NCBI GenBank assembly: GCA_037954235.1
Contig: JBBMOA010000006.1
Coordinates: forward strand, 25,863,541-25,927,540
DNA length: 64,000 nt
Direction: 5' to 3'
From: Aulostomus chinensis
Taxonomy: Eukaryota > Chordata > Actinopteri > Syngnathiformes > Aulostomidae
Under the pieces are notes generated by a model, which searched no databases, was not told the DNA's origin, and was given only the letters and a program-made list of their open reading frames with translations. A program made the position numbers and the translations under genes. How positions within the stretch are numbered: the stretch's first letter is position 1; each line of letters begins with the position of its first letter. Below, one piece after another: positions 51,163 to 61,985 of this stretch.

Positions 51163-51940
51163 GTGAGTGCAGGAGGAGAACTGACTCCGCTCCCCAACTC
51201 TCTTTGATCAGCCTGGAGAACTCAAGCCAGCCTCCATCACCCATCGGTGCCAGGGCAAGGGAACGCGCTCTCACAGTATTCACCTTGATGCCGTATTGAA
51301 ACTGACTTGGCGGAGGAACGTGACCCTCCAGGGGTTTAGAACAAAGCGCCTGTGTTAGTAAACAGATGCATAAATCGCATTCTTCTGAGCTGTGAGTAAC
51401 AGCTTGCAGACTTGCTAAGCCTGTGAGCGGGGGTGTATAATTTCAGCATCCCTCGAGCTTCTCAAGGCTTTGGTTAAACATTCCGGAAATACCATCCTGG
51501 CGATCCGTCTTTGACCACCAAGCCGAGGAGTGGCTTCCTGCTCTCTCTCCTCTTGAGATCTACTGATGTATGTATAGTTCCCTTATGGAGCTCATAGATC
51601 AGCTGGCAGCTTGTGTTCATCCATCTGCCGGCACTTTTTTTTTTTACTCTTGTCTTGTTCTTTTCTGTCACTCAAGATGCACAGTTCATGTTTTCCTCCC
51701 GGTGGAGGGAGAGTCTTGTGTTGTAACGCTGACAGAGTGCACTTTTGATTTTTTGTGATCATAAATTTTCCTTTTTGGGGCAGTACTTCTTATTGAAACC
51801 ACATGGAGGAGCTTGGAGAAATGTGCTTTTGTCAACATGTCATTGTACCTAAAAGACACAGTATGATGGAAAACTATTTCCAAATGCATCCTTTATCGAC
51901 CTATGTGACTGTTTCTGGTAGGACCCTGTATTTCCTGATG

Positions 51941-52792
51941 TTAGGAATGTCACAATACACTAGTACGGAAAATAATATCACATTACTCCTCGTGATATCT
52001 TAGTACGGACAATAATATCACGTTACTCCTCGTGATATCTTAGTACGGACAATAATATCACGTTACTCCTCGTGATACACTAGTACGGACAATAATATCA
52101 CATTACTCCTCGTGATACACTAGTACGGACAATAATATCACATTACTCCTCGTGATATCTTAGTACGGACAATAATATCACATTACTCCTCGTGATATAT
52201 TAGTACGGACAATAATATCACATTACTCCTCGTGATACACTAGTACGGACAATAATATCACATTACTCCTCGTGATATCTTAGTACGGACAATAATATCA
52301 CATTACTCCTCGTGATACACTAGTACGGACAATAATATCACATTACTCCTCGTGATATCTTAGTACGGACAATAATATCACATTACTCCTTGTGATATAT
52401 TAGTACGGACAATAATATCACATATAACACATTCATCTGATACCAGATCCCTTGTCAGGGATATGGATTTGGGTGCCTTTCACATCTGAACTGATATCAC
52501 GACTGTGCCGGAACCAGCATGTGGAATTCGGTACCCAATCATACTTATTTTGGTGTACTACTTTCGATCTTATCAAAATGTTGTTTCATTTGTGAAGAAG
52601 TCAGCCGCGACCTTTGGCAATACCTTATATTATTCCACTTGAAGGTGTATTTTGTGTTTTACGAAGTGATTCTTCCTCTTTCTATCAGCTGTATTGCAAC
52701 GTACGTTATACACTCTTTCACTTAGATGTGCTCTTGGGTATTGAAATCAACACTGATTTAGCAGGAGTCACTACTCGTTAGTACCATCCTAA
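51941..52792. mobile_element. possible non-autonomous DNA transposon hosting the minisatellite
   Basis: The left boundary TTAGGAATGTCAC resembles the reverse complement of the right boundary (GTACCATCCTAA at 52781-52792) at about 10 of 12 positions with a one-base gap. The minisatellite starts immediately inside the left end, a common place for subterminal arrays. The remaining about 370 bases are unique in this window and encode nothing recognised. No clear target duplication was found, so the boundaries are tentative. Confidence 0.35.
51961..52422. repeat. 40-bp minisatellite, 11 full copies plus a 22-base partial copy
   Basis: Units start every 40 bases from 51961 to 52401 with very few substitutions. 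Each begins TAGTACGGAC and contains ATATCAC, a 10-base loop, and GTGATAT or GTGATAC, so each unit can fold into a 6-7 bp stem. The main variation is in the last three bases. In unit order these are TCT, TCT, CAC, CAC, TCT, TAT, CAC, TCT, CAC, TCT, TAT; units 4-8 and 9-11 follow the same five-unit pattern. Units 2 and 3 also share G in place of A in the loop. The high identity points to recent expansion. Confidence 0.95.
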
Positions 52793-53059
52793 TTCAATCT
52801 GTACCTTTAAAAGAACTGTTTTTAGTAATCAAGCCTACACCCCAAGTGACAGCACTATGGTAGCAAAACAACCCCCCTATGATTAGGAGTTATGGAGTAG
52901 GGAAATGTTGCAGCTTGGTTGTCATGGTTACAGTAATAACTGGAACCAGAAATGAATAGGAGTCTCCCAGGTCCATAGTGACTGGACTAATAATATGGGT
53001 CATTTACCTGAAGCACAAGTCTAGTGTCAAGTGGTAGATGCTTGGTGAGGTGCCATCCA

Positions 53060-53099
53060 CCCCCCACCCCCTCCTCCATCCAGCCCACCCCACCCCCAC
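53060..53099 (-). other. C-rich tract, predicted G-quadruplex on the minus strand
   Basis: Runs of 6, 5, 3, 4 and 5 C separated by short spacers satisfy the usual quadruplex pattern on the opposite strand. Confidence 0.6.
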
Positions 53100-55239
53100 T
53101 CACCTGACTCTCACAGATATCATCTGATTAAAACAAAAAGTGCATTGTCTTTTGTGTTGCACAGTTTGATGATCCCATTTGGATTTCTTTTCTGACAAAT
53201 GCGTGTCTTTAGCTATTCAGAAGTTGAACACTGCACTGATACGGCATTTTAACCTCAAAGTTGGTGAATCCCTTTGAGTACTTTTTGTCTCTTATGTGAT
53301 CCTCTTTAAAGTAAAATGGTAAAATATTGAAAAATATTCCCGGCAGCTAAAGAAACTAGGGGCAACTCCGTCAAAAAGAAAAGTTGTCTTTTATGCTAGA
53401 GGATCAAATTTGACTATGCAGTGAGTTTTGTGTTAATTAAATGATAACTGCATGTTCAGCTGGATTTAGATAATATAAAATCCAGTCACGGGCCAGCTGA
53501 TTAATGCCAGGCGTCCTCAAGCTACGTGTCAAACTTGATACACCTTGGTAGTAATCATAGCGAGGTATCGCTGTAATGCTAACTCAATTACAGGCCTCCC
53601 CTCCTCTGAGCCCCAAGCTTAACCTTATATTAGATGGCCGTGAACCATTTCTGATATAATCACTGGAGTCCCTGTGTGGATGTGTTAGCAGCACATTATC
53701 AGACACAGTAAATCAGTTTATGGATTAATCAAATTTAGTCTTTAAATAACGACCCCCCCGTTCACTCCTCCTCACTCCCCTCCTGCAATGAAATCTGTTG
53801 AGCGCTCTGCCCGTTTCTAGAGTGCTCAGGTGTGGCTCCACCTCCACACTCACTTAATAAGGAAGCATATTTGCCCCCTGGCCAAATTAATTGAATGAGT
53901 TCCACGGTGTGATTAAGACTGTGGTGCTGATGGTTGCCGTGTCCTGTGCAAAGCTGTGCCAGCGCTCATATCAAGGGTCCAAGCCCCCACAATCCGCATC
54001 CCAGAACACCCGATGGAGATGCTCAACAGGAGCGCCGACCGCTGCGAGCGAATACTCTCGTTACTCAGTGTCTCTCACGATGCTACGTGGCTTTGAACCG
54101 ATGATACCATCATTGCAGTAATAAGGTAATTGCAAGTGCATTTTCTTGTGAGGGAATTTATAATATGACCATAAATCTTTCACATGGGCTGTATGTATTT
54201 TTCACACAGACATAAATAGGAGTCAAAATTAGATCCCCCCCCCTTCTCGCTTATAAAAGCAGCCATCATCTCTCATCTTTTTTGTGTTTTAATGATAAAG
54301 CATATATACATAAGAAGAACAAAGGAGACAGACAAAGCAGTTGCATATAACCAGCCACCTAATTAAGAATTTCTGCAGCCAACAGCCATAGATAATGAAG
54401 GAAGCAGGGGTTGGTGGGAATTGGTTTGACAGCCTTTTCTCTCCCATTCTCCCTCCCTCAACACCCTCCTCCTGGTCCTCTGTAAATAGCAATGAGAGGA
54501 ATTACAGTCACTGATAAAAACAAGCCTGCTGCACAAAAGACGCCATATGTGATGGTAATTGTCTTTCTCCGATTACATTTCTAACCTTTGCACCTCCTTT
54601 CAGTGTACCTCAGCACTCACACAGACGCTGAACTGACAGGTTGTGTCATTCACGTTCACTGTTTATTTAAGTGGCACTTTCTCTGCTGTCAGAAAGTCTG
54701 TTGCCTGTGATGGAATGAGTCGGCACTTGCTGTCAGTACAGCCCTACAAAGTGGACAAATGTGACAAACACCTGCTAGAATTGCACATTTCTTCACTGGA
54801 TGCCTCAAAAGTCGTGGCTGACATTGACACGGATGGATCCGCAGTGAGCTGCATGCAATTCTGTGTTCTTTTTGAGGAAAACAAAGCCATAGGAATACTC
54901 ATGAAGACAAAGTGATGGATACAATAAGGCAGAGAGATGTAGGGGTGGGTGAAAAGATAAAACAAGTGTGAGGGAGGGAGGAGCCCGGTGAGGGAGAGAT
55001 GAATAACTGTTTGACAGGTGGAATGAAACAGCCGCAGAGGGTATTCTGTGCAGTCTGGTTGTAGGAGGGTGTGTGCACGGTGCGGTGTGGCGTAGCACTG
55101 CGTTTGGGTCATACATCACACTAATACAGCAGGAGGACATAGCCTAGCACAGCGCTATGCAGAGCAGGAGGAGAATAATGTGCTGCGCTTGCAGCCGCTC
55201 AATCTGATTGAAACACACAGCTCAGGGGCTACATTTACT

Positions 55240-55279
55240 CCCCCCCCCCCACACACACACACACACACACACGCGCGCA
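55240..55279. repeat. C11 (CA)n (CG)n compound tract
   Basis: Eleven C, then about eleven CA/AC units, then CGCGCGCAC. Confidence 0.9.
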
Positions 55280-56122
55280 CTTTATAAATCTACTCCTGGC
55301 CTGTGTATCCGCCCAGATAATCCCAGAAAACAGAGAGGGAAAATGGACATGGGTTCTTCATCATGGTGGTAAGAGGCTCTACCGCCTTGTGTGTGTCAAC
55401 CAGTTTTGAAGAGAGGCTTTGCCAGAATAGTGAGAGGAAGAATTTGCTCCTCTGAATAAGATACTTCATTAAAGCAAGGTCACAGTTGTAATGAACAATC
55501 ATGAAAACAAGGTAGACTCTGATTGAGAGATGAGGGACTGACTATGATGCGGTGTGTACAGATCCAAAGGCCTCTTGAGTGAAATTCTGGCTTGTGGTTT
55601 CCGCCTTTATAAATAAAATTTGACCGATTCATGGTAGAAATGTGAAAGTAATCAAAACCGGGGCCATATGACCAGAGAAAATGTGTTTTTCTGTCCTAAA
55701 AATCCAAACACCTAGAATCAGAATGCCAGTTGCCTTCCAAGACCACTCCCAAGCCACTTCAGGAGGCGTGTCTGTTGGCAGGAAGTTGCTGTATACCAGT
55801 TCGCTCAATGACACGTGTAAATTATTGCACTGAAGACACATTGTGAGTCAGCTGCATCGAAGTCTTCCCCCAGAGCGGGTTCAGTTTCATTAAAGCTGAT
55901 CATCAGTATTTGGATATATTGGCTTCAATTAGAGGCGGAGTCTGTAACCGGACAAAAAGTCCTTATTATATGATGGTAAATGTTTTGTATAAATATTTAA
56001 ACTTTCCGAATGCATGAAGTAATATCACCTTCATTTAACCAGGCCTTCCTCAGAGCTCTTCAGTCAGCATGCCTTTGATCACTGAAGCAAGATTCAAAGC
56101 AGCAGTGATGAGAGCTCGGTTC

Positions 56123-56126
<4 letters not shown>

Positions 56127-56187
<61 letters not shown>

Positions 56188-56197
56188 CCCCCCCCCC
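56127..56197. repeat. (CT)29 followed by a C run
   Basis: A pure CT array runs into about 13 C, making an all-pyrimidine strand of 70 bases. Confidence 0.95.
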
Positions 56198-59100
56198 TCC
56201 CCTCCTGACATGTACATTATCCAGCCTGGTCTTTGTTCAGGCCTGGTAATTAGCCTCATCACTGCAGCGCTGCAGCACGATGGTATCACCCGTGGAAGGA
56301 TGCTATGTGTTATCACCGTATATAAATCCTGAGGAAGGCAGGTGATGGCCACCTCGCCAATCACACATAACGACATGCAGTAGACCGCCAACGCTGATGT
56401 TATATTCATGCGAGTGAGTATTACTTTGCAATTATGTGTCTGGGTGGATCTAATTGGCTAAGATTTGGGGTCTTGGAGCCCACCACCTGCTGCCACTATC
56501 ATTAGCATAGAGGCTGCTGCTTTGTCACCTCTCACCTCCTTGAGGGAGCCAGGGCGTCAGGCGGGCCCTTTGCTGTTGAGCCACACTGACCTCAGGAGGT
56601 TATTAATTAAGGTGGAGGGCCAGCCAGATGATCGCACCTACAAAACACACCCCGGGTGTTTGGGCGCCCCCCATCCAGCTTGCTGTGCTCTCTCACCTCT
56701 TGGCAATGGAGTTGATTGAATTGAGTCATCACCGGTGGCAGCCTGGCCCTCAGATGAGGGTGGCCAACTGGGGACTTCCAGGTCTGCCTCAGAAAGAGAT
56801 CTGGATTCTCACCACTAATAAGGATTTGTTCACCAGGGAGTTAAAATATGGATGGAGGTTGTCTTTGACGGCAGTGCCTTCAGGGGTTTTGGCAAGGGTG
56901 GAGGTTTGAGGTATTGGGGTGGTGCCCGCTGTTTACTCGGATGCTTTTTTCATTATCGTCCTGGTCTTGTCTTTGACATTCTTCATTAGAGTTCAAGGGT
57001 CGGTGCGCTGCAACTTTCACAGGGTCTGAAATTAGGGTTTCAAGGGGTGTGTGAGGGCGCCTCAGGCAGTGAACTGGTCACTGGGAGGATCGTGGTATTT
57101 GACAGGGCGACTGTAATTGCTCCCTAGAGACCAGAGAAGAGTCAGCATCATCAAAACGAGCACTTCTGAAAGGGGCTTCTCTCCCAAAAGGAAAGAAATC
57201 CTGAATGGGAGGTGGGAGACCTGAAGAGAGCCAGGCAGGAGAGGACATTTATTCACTTTGTGTTAATAACTTTTATGTGTCGAGAAATTACCTCAGATGT
57301 CTTCCTCGGCTCCTGGGGGGGCGCTTCTTGCCTTTTTACCGCCATGTTCTTTCCCTCTCCCCTCTTTTTTTTCTTCCCTCAAAATGTATTTCCTTTTTAT
57401 TTAAGTCGATGGTTGTGTATTGAAAAACATGAGGGGAGTGTGGCCCGGTCCCCCAGGGGCCAGCGCCGAGGCTTTCTGTCAGCATGCAGCATGACGTTTG
57501 TGAAGGTCCCCCCGGTTCTCAGCCCAGTTGAAAGCCATGCGTTTAGAGTGATTCACGATAATGGCCTTGTCCTTTACTGTGCTGGGTCATGGGTAGATGA
57601 GTGTTTTTGTTTTTTTATCGAGCTTTTTTTGGGGGATAACTAGCAGCTTGGAGACAGCAGTTGTGGTGTGCGCGCTTGTGTTGAGCCTTGTCTGTGTGAA
57701 TTTTTTTCTGAGACGCTGTGATAAATATACCTCTGTAATTGCGCAGGGTGTCAGAAACCCGCTCACTTTTGTTTGTCTGGATGCAGGGAATGTGGGTTTA
57801 TGAGTGAAGGGCAGAGACAGCTGCAGAGACTGTGGCAGCATCTGCTCTTGTATAAATGCGCCTGTGTGTGCATGTCTGCCTTCATGTGTGTGTTCAATGG
57901 AGGTCAGATGGGTCACTACTGGAGTGATCGGTGTGTTCTTGATGGGTAACCCCTTTCACCTGCCGCCTCATCATCTATCCGTCACTCTGACTCGCTGGTG
58001 TATCAAGCCAGAGAAGAAATATGATGTTTTTATCCTCTCAGCTGGTAGTTAGTCCGCCACCTCCGTCCTGTGTAATGCAGATATCTTTGCATTAATAAGG
58101 TCAGACCTTCATGGTTGACTGCCTGCAGAAAAACGAGATTTTTCCATAAACAGTAGCTGGCGTCTTCTTGGGTGGGACCCGCTTGTTGACCCATGATGAA
58201 CTCTTGACCAGAGCTGCCATGTCCTCTTGACTCGGTGCGGTGACACTCAGGATTGTGACCGACACACAGAAAGAGGGAGACGGAGTGAGAGTGTGACCCA
58301 GACACTCAAGAATGTAAATAGGGGGATCTATCGTGATTAAACGCTTTATAAATAGCCTCATGCATGTTCCCTCACCAGAGAGGTCTGGTCCAAAATAAGT
58401 TCACTTTCTTTTTATGTTTCAGAAGAGTTTCATCAAAAATTTTCTTTCTTTCATTGTTTTTATAGGTGCAGTTTTCCGTGAGGCTCAAACAGAGTGCAGC
58501 GGTGAAAGATTGGCCTAATCTCATCCTCTCTTTTCATTCCCAAACCGGCGGCCTCGTAACTACCTCTGACCCTTTATCCTCTCGTTCTCCCTCGCTTTCC
58601 TCCCCCTCCGATGGGTTCTTGGAAATTATTCAGAAATGGAAAAGTTCAGAGTTCAGCGGCTCTTTGTCAGCCCGTATCTGCTCAAGTCAGACACGGCGAA
58701 GTAGCAACACATTTCTTAATTTGTCTGAAAGGCGATTTGTTACTTAGGCAGGATAAGCACAGTATTTCTTTCGCTTGTTGTTGGGTTTTATGGCTGTAGC
58801 TCCTCAACATTGCCCCGAGTTCACATACTCTTAATATCTCCTGATTAGCTGAGGTTTTATTTACACTGCGACCTTCTATTTAAGGTTACTGAAGATTTCT
58901 CTGTTGAATGAAGCATCAAACTGCGTGAATCACAGAAGGGGAAGGTTCAAATGCCTCAGGGCAACATGACATCCGTGACACATCATTATAAGCTGCTTTC
59001 ATGATTTAGTACAGTTTACACTTCAAGTCACTTCAGTTTTTCCCGCCAACATCGCCTTGGGGGGACAGCTGGCTCTGCCATCCTCCTACTGCAGCAAACC

Positions 59101-60906
59101 AAAGAACATGAAAGAAAACAATTGAACAACTTTATATATTATTTACCAAATTTATATTCACTCATTTAATTTCAGTTCAGTGTTCGTCATGGTCAGGAGC
59201 TAACGTGAGCTTGCCTCCTTTGCCACTGAGGTGTGACTGAAGGAGGGACACATGAAGAGAAGGTAATCCAGTTAATTGATGCCGGCTTGTTATGTTACTG
59301 TAATTTCAGGAAACAAAAATGCACGGATGACAGTCAGACTAAAATATCTGGTGACAGAATGAAGAATCCTTGTTACCAGGATCTCTCCTGCTCGTCATCT
59401 GCACCCCTTGAGAAGAACAGGATCCAACATTGTCATCGCTTTCTGCTGTGCAGCCCATTTTCCAGGCCGTGCAGGGGGAAACACTGCACTTTGAACTCAG
59501 AAAGTCATGTTTAGTAGGAATTGCTCTGCATTATGAAGTAACTGGAGGGATTCATTTGGAAATTGTTATTTATTTCTTCATCCGCCTCGTCAAACATGAT
59601 CCTGGATCAGTTACTGACAAAAAAAATACAACAACAACAAAAAAAACCCTTCCAGTAAAGTGATTACGTGAATGCTAAATTACCATTTAATTTTTTTCTG
59701 AGTTGACTTTTAAAACCCTTTTCTGAAAAACTTTGCCTGAAATTCAAGGATTTCTGTTGGTCCCTCGCTATTAGCAGCCAAGCTAACATCCCTCAACCTC
59801 TACTTTGTGCTCTCTGCTCTATATTTACATTATTTACTCGCCCCTCTTCGGTTTTTAGTTATGTTAAGTTCACCTATTACTTTATATATGGAATACTTTT
59901 ATCACCTTCCTCAATTTTCCACTCCTCTCCCATCACTCTGTTGTACAACCCGCTAAACTGGCAGGATCAATAAGCTTAGACCTTATTGATTTTTGGGTTT
60001 GAGTAACAGGGTCATTAATATTTACATTTAACGTATGTAAGCCTATTTTTTTAATGCTGACTGACTTGTAGGTGCCTCTGACATGTCGACCAGCAAAAAC
60101 CTGAGGACACCACCTCATCGCTCTGGAAGTTGACCCTGTACAGGCTTATTTCTATTTTATAATGTCTTTTTCTTTGTTATGAATATAGTATTTATATCAG
60201 ATGGTACCTGCTATTGTTTTGATTGACAATAATTTTTTTTTTTTTGTTCACTGCTGCCTGACTTCTAAGAATAAATTCCCTCTGTGAGGGATCAACAACA
60301 TTCGCGCCCATCCCTGATACTGAGTAGGGATCATAAATACGGAGTTCATAATTAAATATGACCTAATTGATTCGGTGCTGTGGTGTTAAACATGTCAAAG
60401 TTCTGACCTTCATTCAGTTTAATTGAATTTGATTTAATTAAATGTAAAGGTCAGTACTTTGACGGCGCATTTAGACGACATGACAGTCCTCTAAACTTTT
60501 AACTGGACATAAGGGACGTTCAGGTGCATTTGCTTTGCATTTACAAAATGTCCTTCCAAAAAATCCTTCCCTCCTCCTGTTCCATGTTGTCCCTGTTCAT
60601 AGCTGTCGCACCATCTCAAGACAGCAAAGAGGAGAGGGATTTGTCTTCCTCTCCCCTTCACTCATCTCTTTTGTTTGTAGTGGTTTCCATAGATGAGCAG
60701 CAGCCCTCCATTCTCCTCTCAAGCGAAACTAAGTGCTGCTGCTATACTCTCGACCTGCCAGCTCCAAATTGGCAGCCTGACCTTCTTTTTCTTCCTCGGG
60801 GCGTCTTCACAAAGCCATACCTCCTCTTCCATGGGGGAAAAATGCAATTAAGAGGTGACATAAACACTGAGCACCCGTTGTAACTGTGCCCAGGAAAAAA
60901 GAAACC
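56198..60906. other. non-coding (putative intron), one exon-like frame
   Basis: The segment 56440-56800 is unique and repeat-free with TTATTAATTAAGG and GATTGAATTGAG words. At 58466 a very good acceptor is followed by 93 open codons (see findings). Interspersed repeat copy 2 lies at 59587. Confidence 0.5.
59587..60045 (+). repeat. interspersed repeat, copy 2
   Basis: This is the partner of copy 1 at 34086-34740. Shared landmarks include GATCCTGGATCAG near 59598, TTCTGAAAAACTTTGCC near 59721, TTAGCAGCCAAGCTAACATC at 59771-59790, TTATTTACTCGCCCC near 59830 and GGATCAATAAGCTTAGACCT near 59963. Divergence is substantial (several mismatches per block), so both copies are old. No coding capacity is visible. 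Confidence 0.7.
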
Positions 60907-60928
60907 GGGGGGGGGGAGGGGGGGGGGG
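60907..60928. repeat. G run with one A (G10 A G11)
   Basis: A 22-base near-homopolymer of G with one interruption and strong quadruplex potential. Confidence 0.9.
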
Positions 60929-61084
60929 TGTCACAGCTGCCACTGTGAAACGCGTGCATGGATGCTGGTCTATTAATTGGACTTAAAGCTCTACAGAGGT
61001 GAGCACCCAACAGAAACCGGTGGCAGCAGTGTCTCAATGGATAGGCTCTGACGGGAGAGTGATGTCAAATTCTTTCAGGCTTGG

Positions 61085-61102
61085 GTGTGTGCGTGTGCGC
61101 GC

Positions 61103-61155
<53 letters not shown>
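61085..61155. repeat. (GT)n with a GC block
   Basis: GTGTGCGTGTGCGCGCGCG, then about 26 GT units. Confidence 0.95.
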
Positions 61156-61157
<2 letters not shown>

Positions 61158-61605
61158 CTCTGACCTGATATTTTGATTCGCTGTGGGTATTTATCACCTA
61201 ATATGTTTGCACTCTTGCAGTGTTTGCAGATTGTAGCAGCACTACAGAACAATTTAACTAGAAGACATAATTTAGTTGAGACTAAAGAACCAAAAAAAAA
61301 ACCCTCATTCAAAGTGCAGCACAAAGACAGCATCACTGGATGTAATAGCTCCATTATACTCCAAAGAAATGTCCTTTTGTAACTTATATGATGATAATAC
61401 CTTGCAGCTTTTATTTTTAGAAGAGGCGGCTTATTAAAGAAGCACTGAGGGAGAGTGCTGTTTAATTGCCAGCTAAGGTGTGTGACATTTGGAACAGCAC
61501 ATGAAATCTGGCCCAAAGTCCAAAAGGTGCAGTGAAGGATTGAGTAATTACTGTAGTTTCTCCAGGCAGCCAGCTTAATAAGACAACCTGGTGAGTGAGG
61601 GAGAG

Positions 61606-61622
61606 TACACACACGCACACAC

Positions 61623-61658
<36 letters not shown>
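61606..61658. repeat. (CA)n with CG interruptions
   Basis: A CA array complementary to the GT array 450 bases upstream. Confidence 0.95.
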
Positions 61659-61660
<2 letters not shown>

Positions 61661-61925
61661 ACTGACACATGTTAATGGACTGTTCGGGTGTTTTTTTGTT
61701 TGTTCTTTTTGGTTACCCATTTTGTTTCATGGAAATGATTCCAACCGCTTTTTCTTCTACTTTTTTTGAAAGTACAGCTTTAACCCTTGATTGATAACAC
61801 AAATGCTTTCAGTCAACAGTGACTTTTTTTTATATTTTATTTACGGGACTAAAAAGGCAACTACAACTTGTCTGTGTCTTTTCAGATATAGTGAGTATCC
61901 GAGAGCACGATGAGCTATTTGTTAC

Positions 61926-61926
61926 T

Positions 61927-61961
<35 letters not shown>

Positions 61962-61985
61962 CACATATACATATATATATATATA
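61926..61985. repeat. (AC)n(AT)n compound
   Basis: About 19 AC units with one CG interruption, then ATATAC and TATATATATA. Confidence 0.95.

Larger units (their letters stand above)
52793..56126. other. non-coding (putative intron), no gene seen
   Basis: C-rich tracts at 53060 and 54235. The stretch 53460-53900 is unique and A/T-mixed. A 90-codon frame at 54643-54915 has no supporting context. Confidence 0.5.

Noticed and set aside
51961..52422. CRISPR-like regular repeat array
   Set aside because: Units are contiguous with no unique spacers, and the setting is an animal genome. It is a minisatellite.
54643..54915. 90-codon plus-strand frame
   Set aside because: No splice context, family resemblance or supporting neighbour.
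61034..61720. Longest open frame of the window (228 codons, minus strand)
   Set aside because: Its length comes from reading two dinucleotide arrays as Cys-Val and His-Thr runs. The remainder has no domain or splice context.
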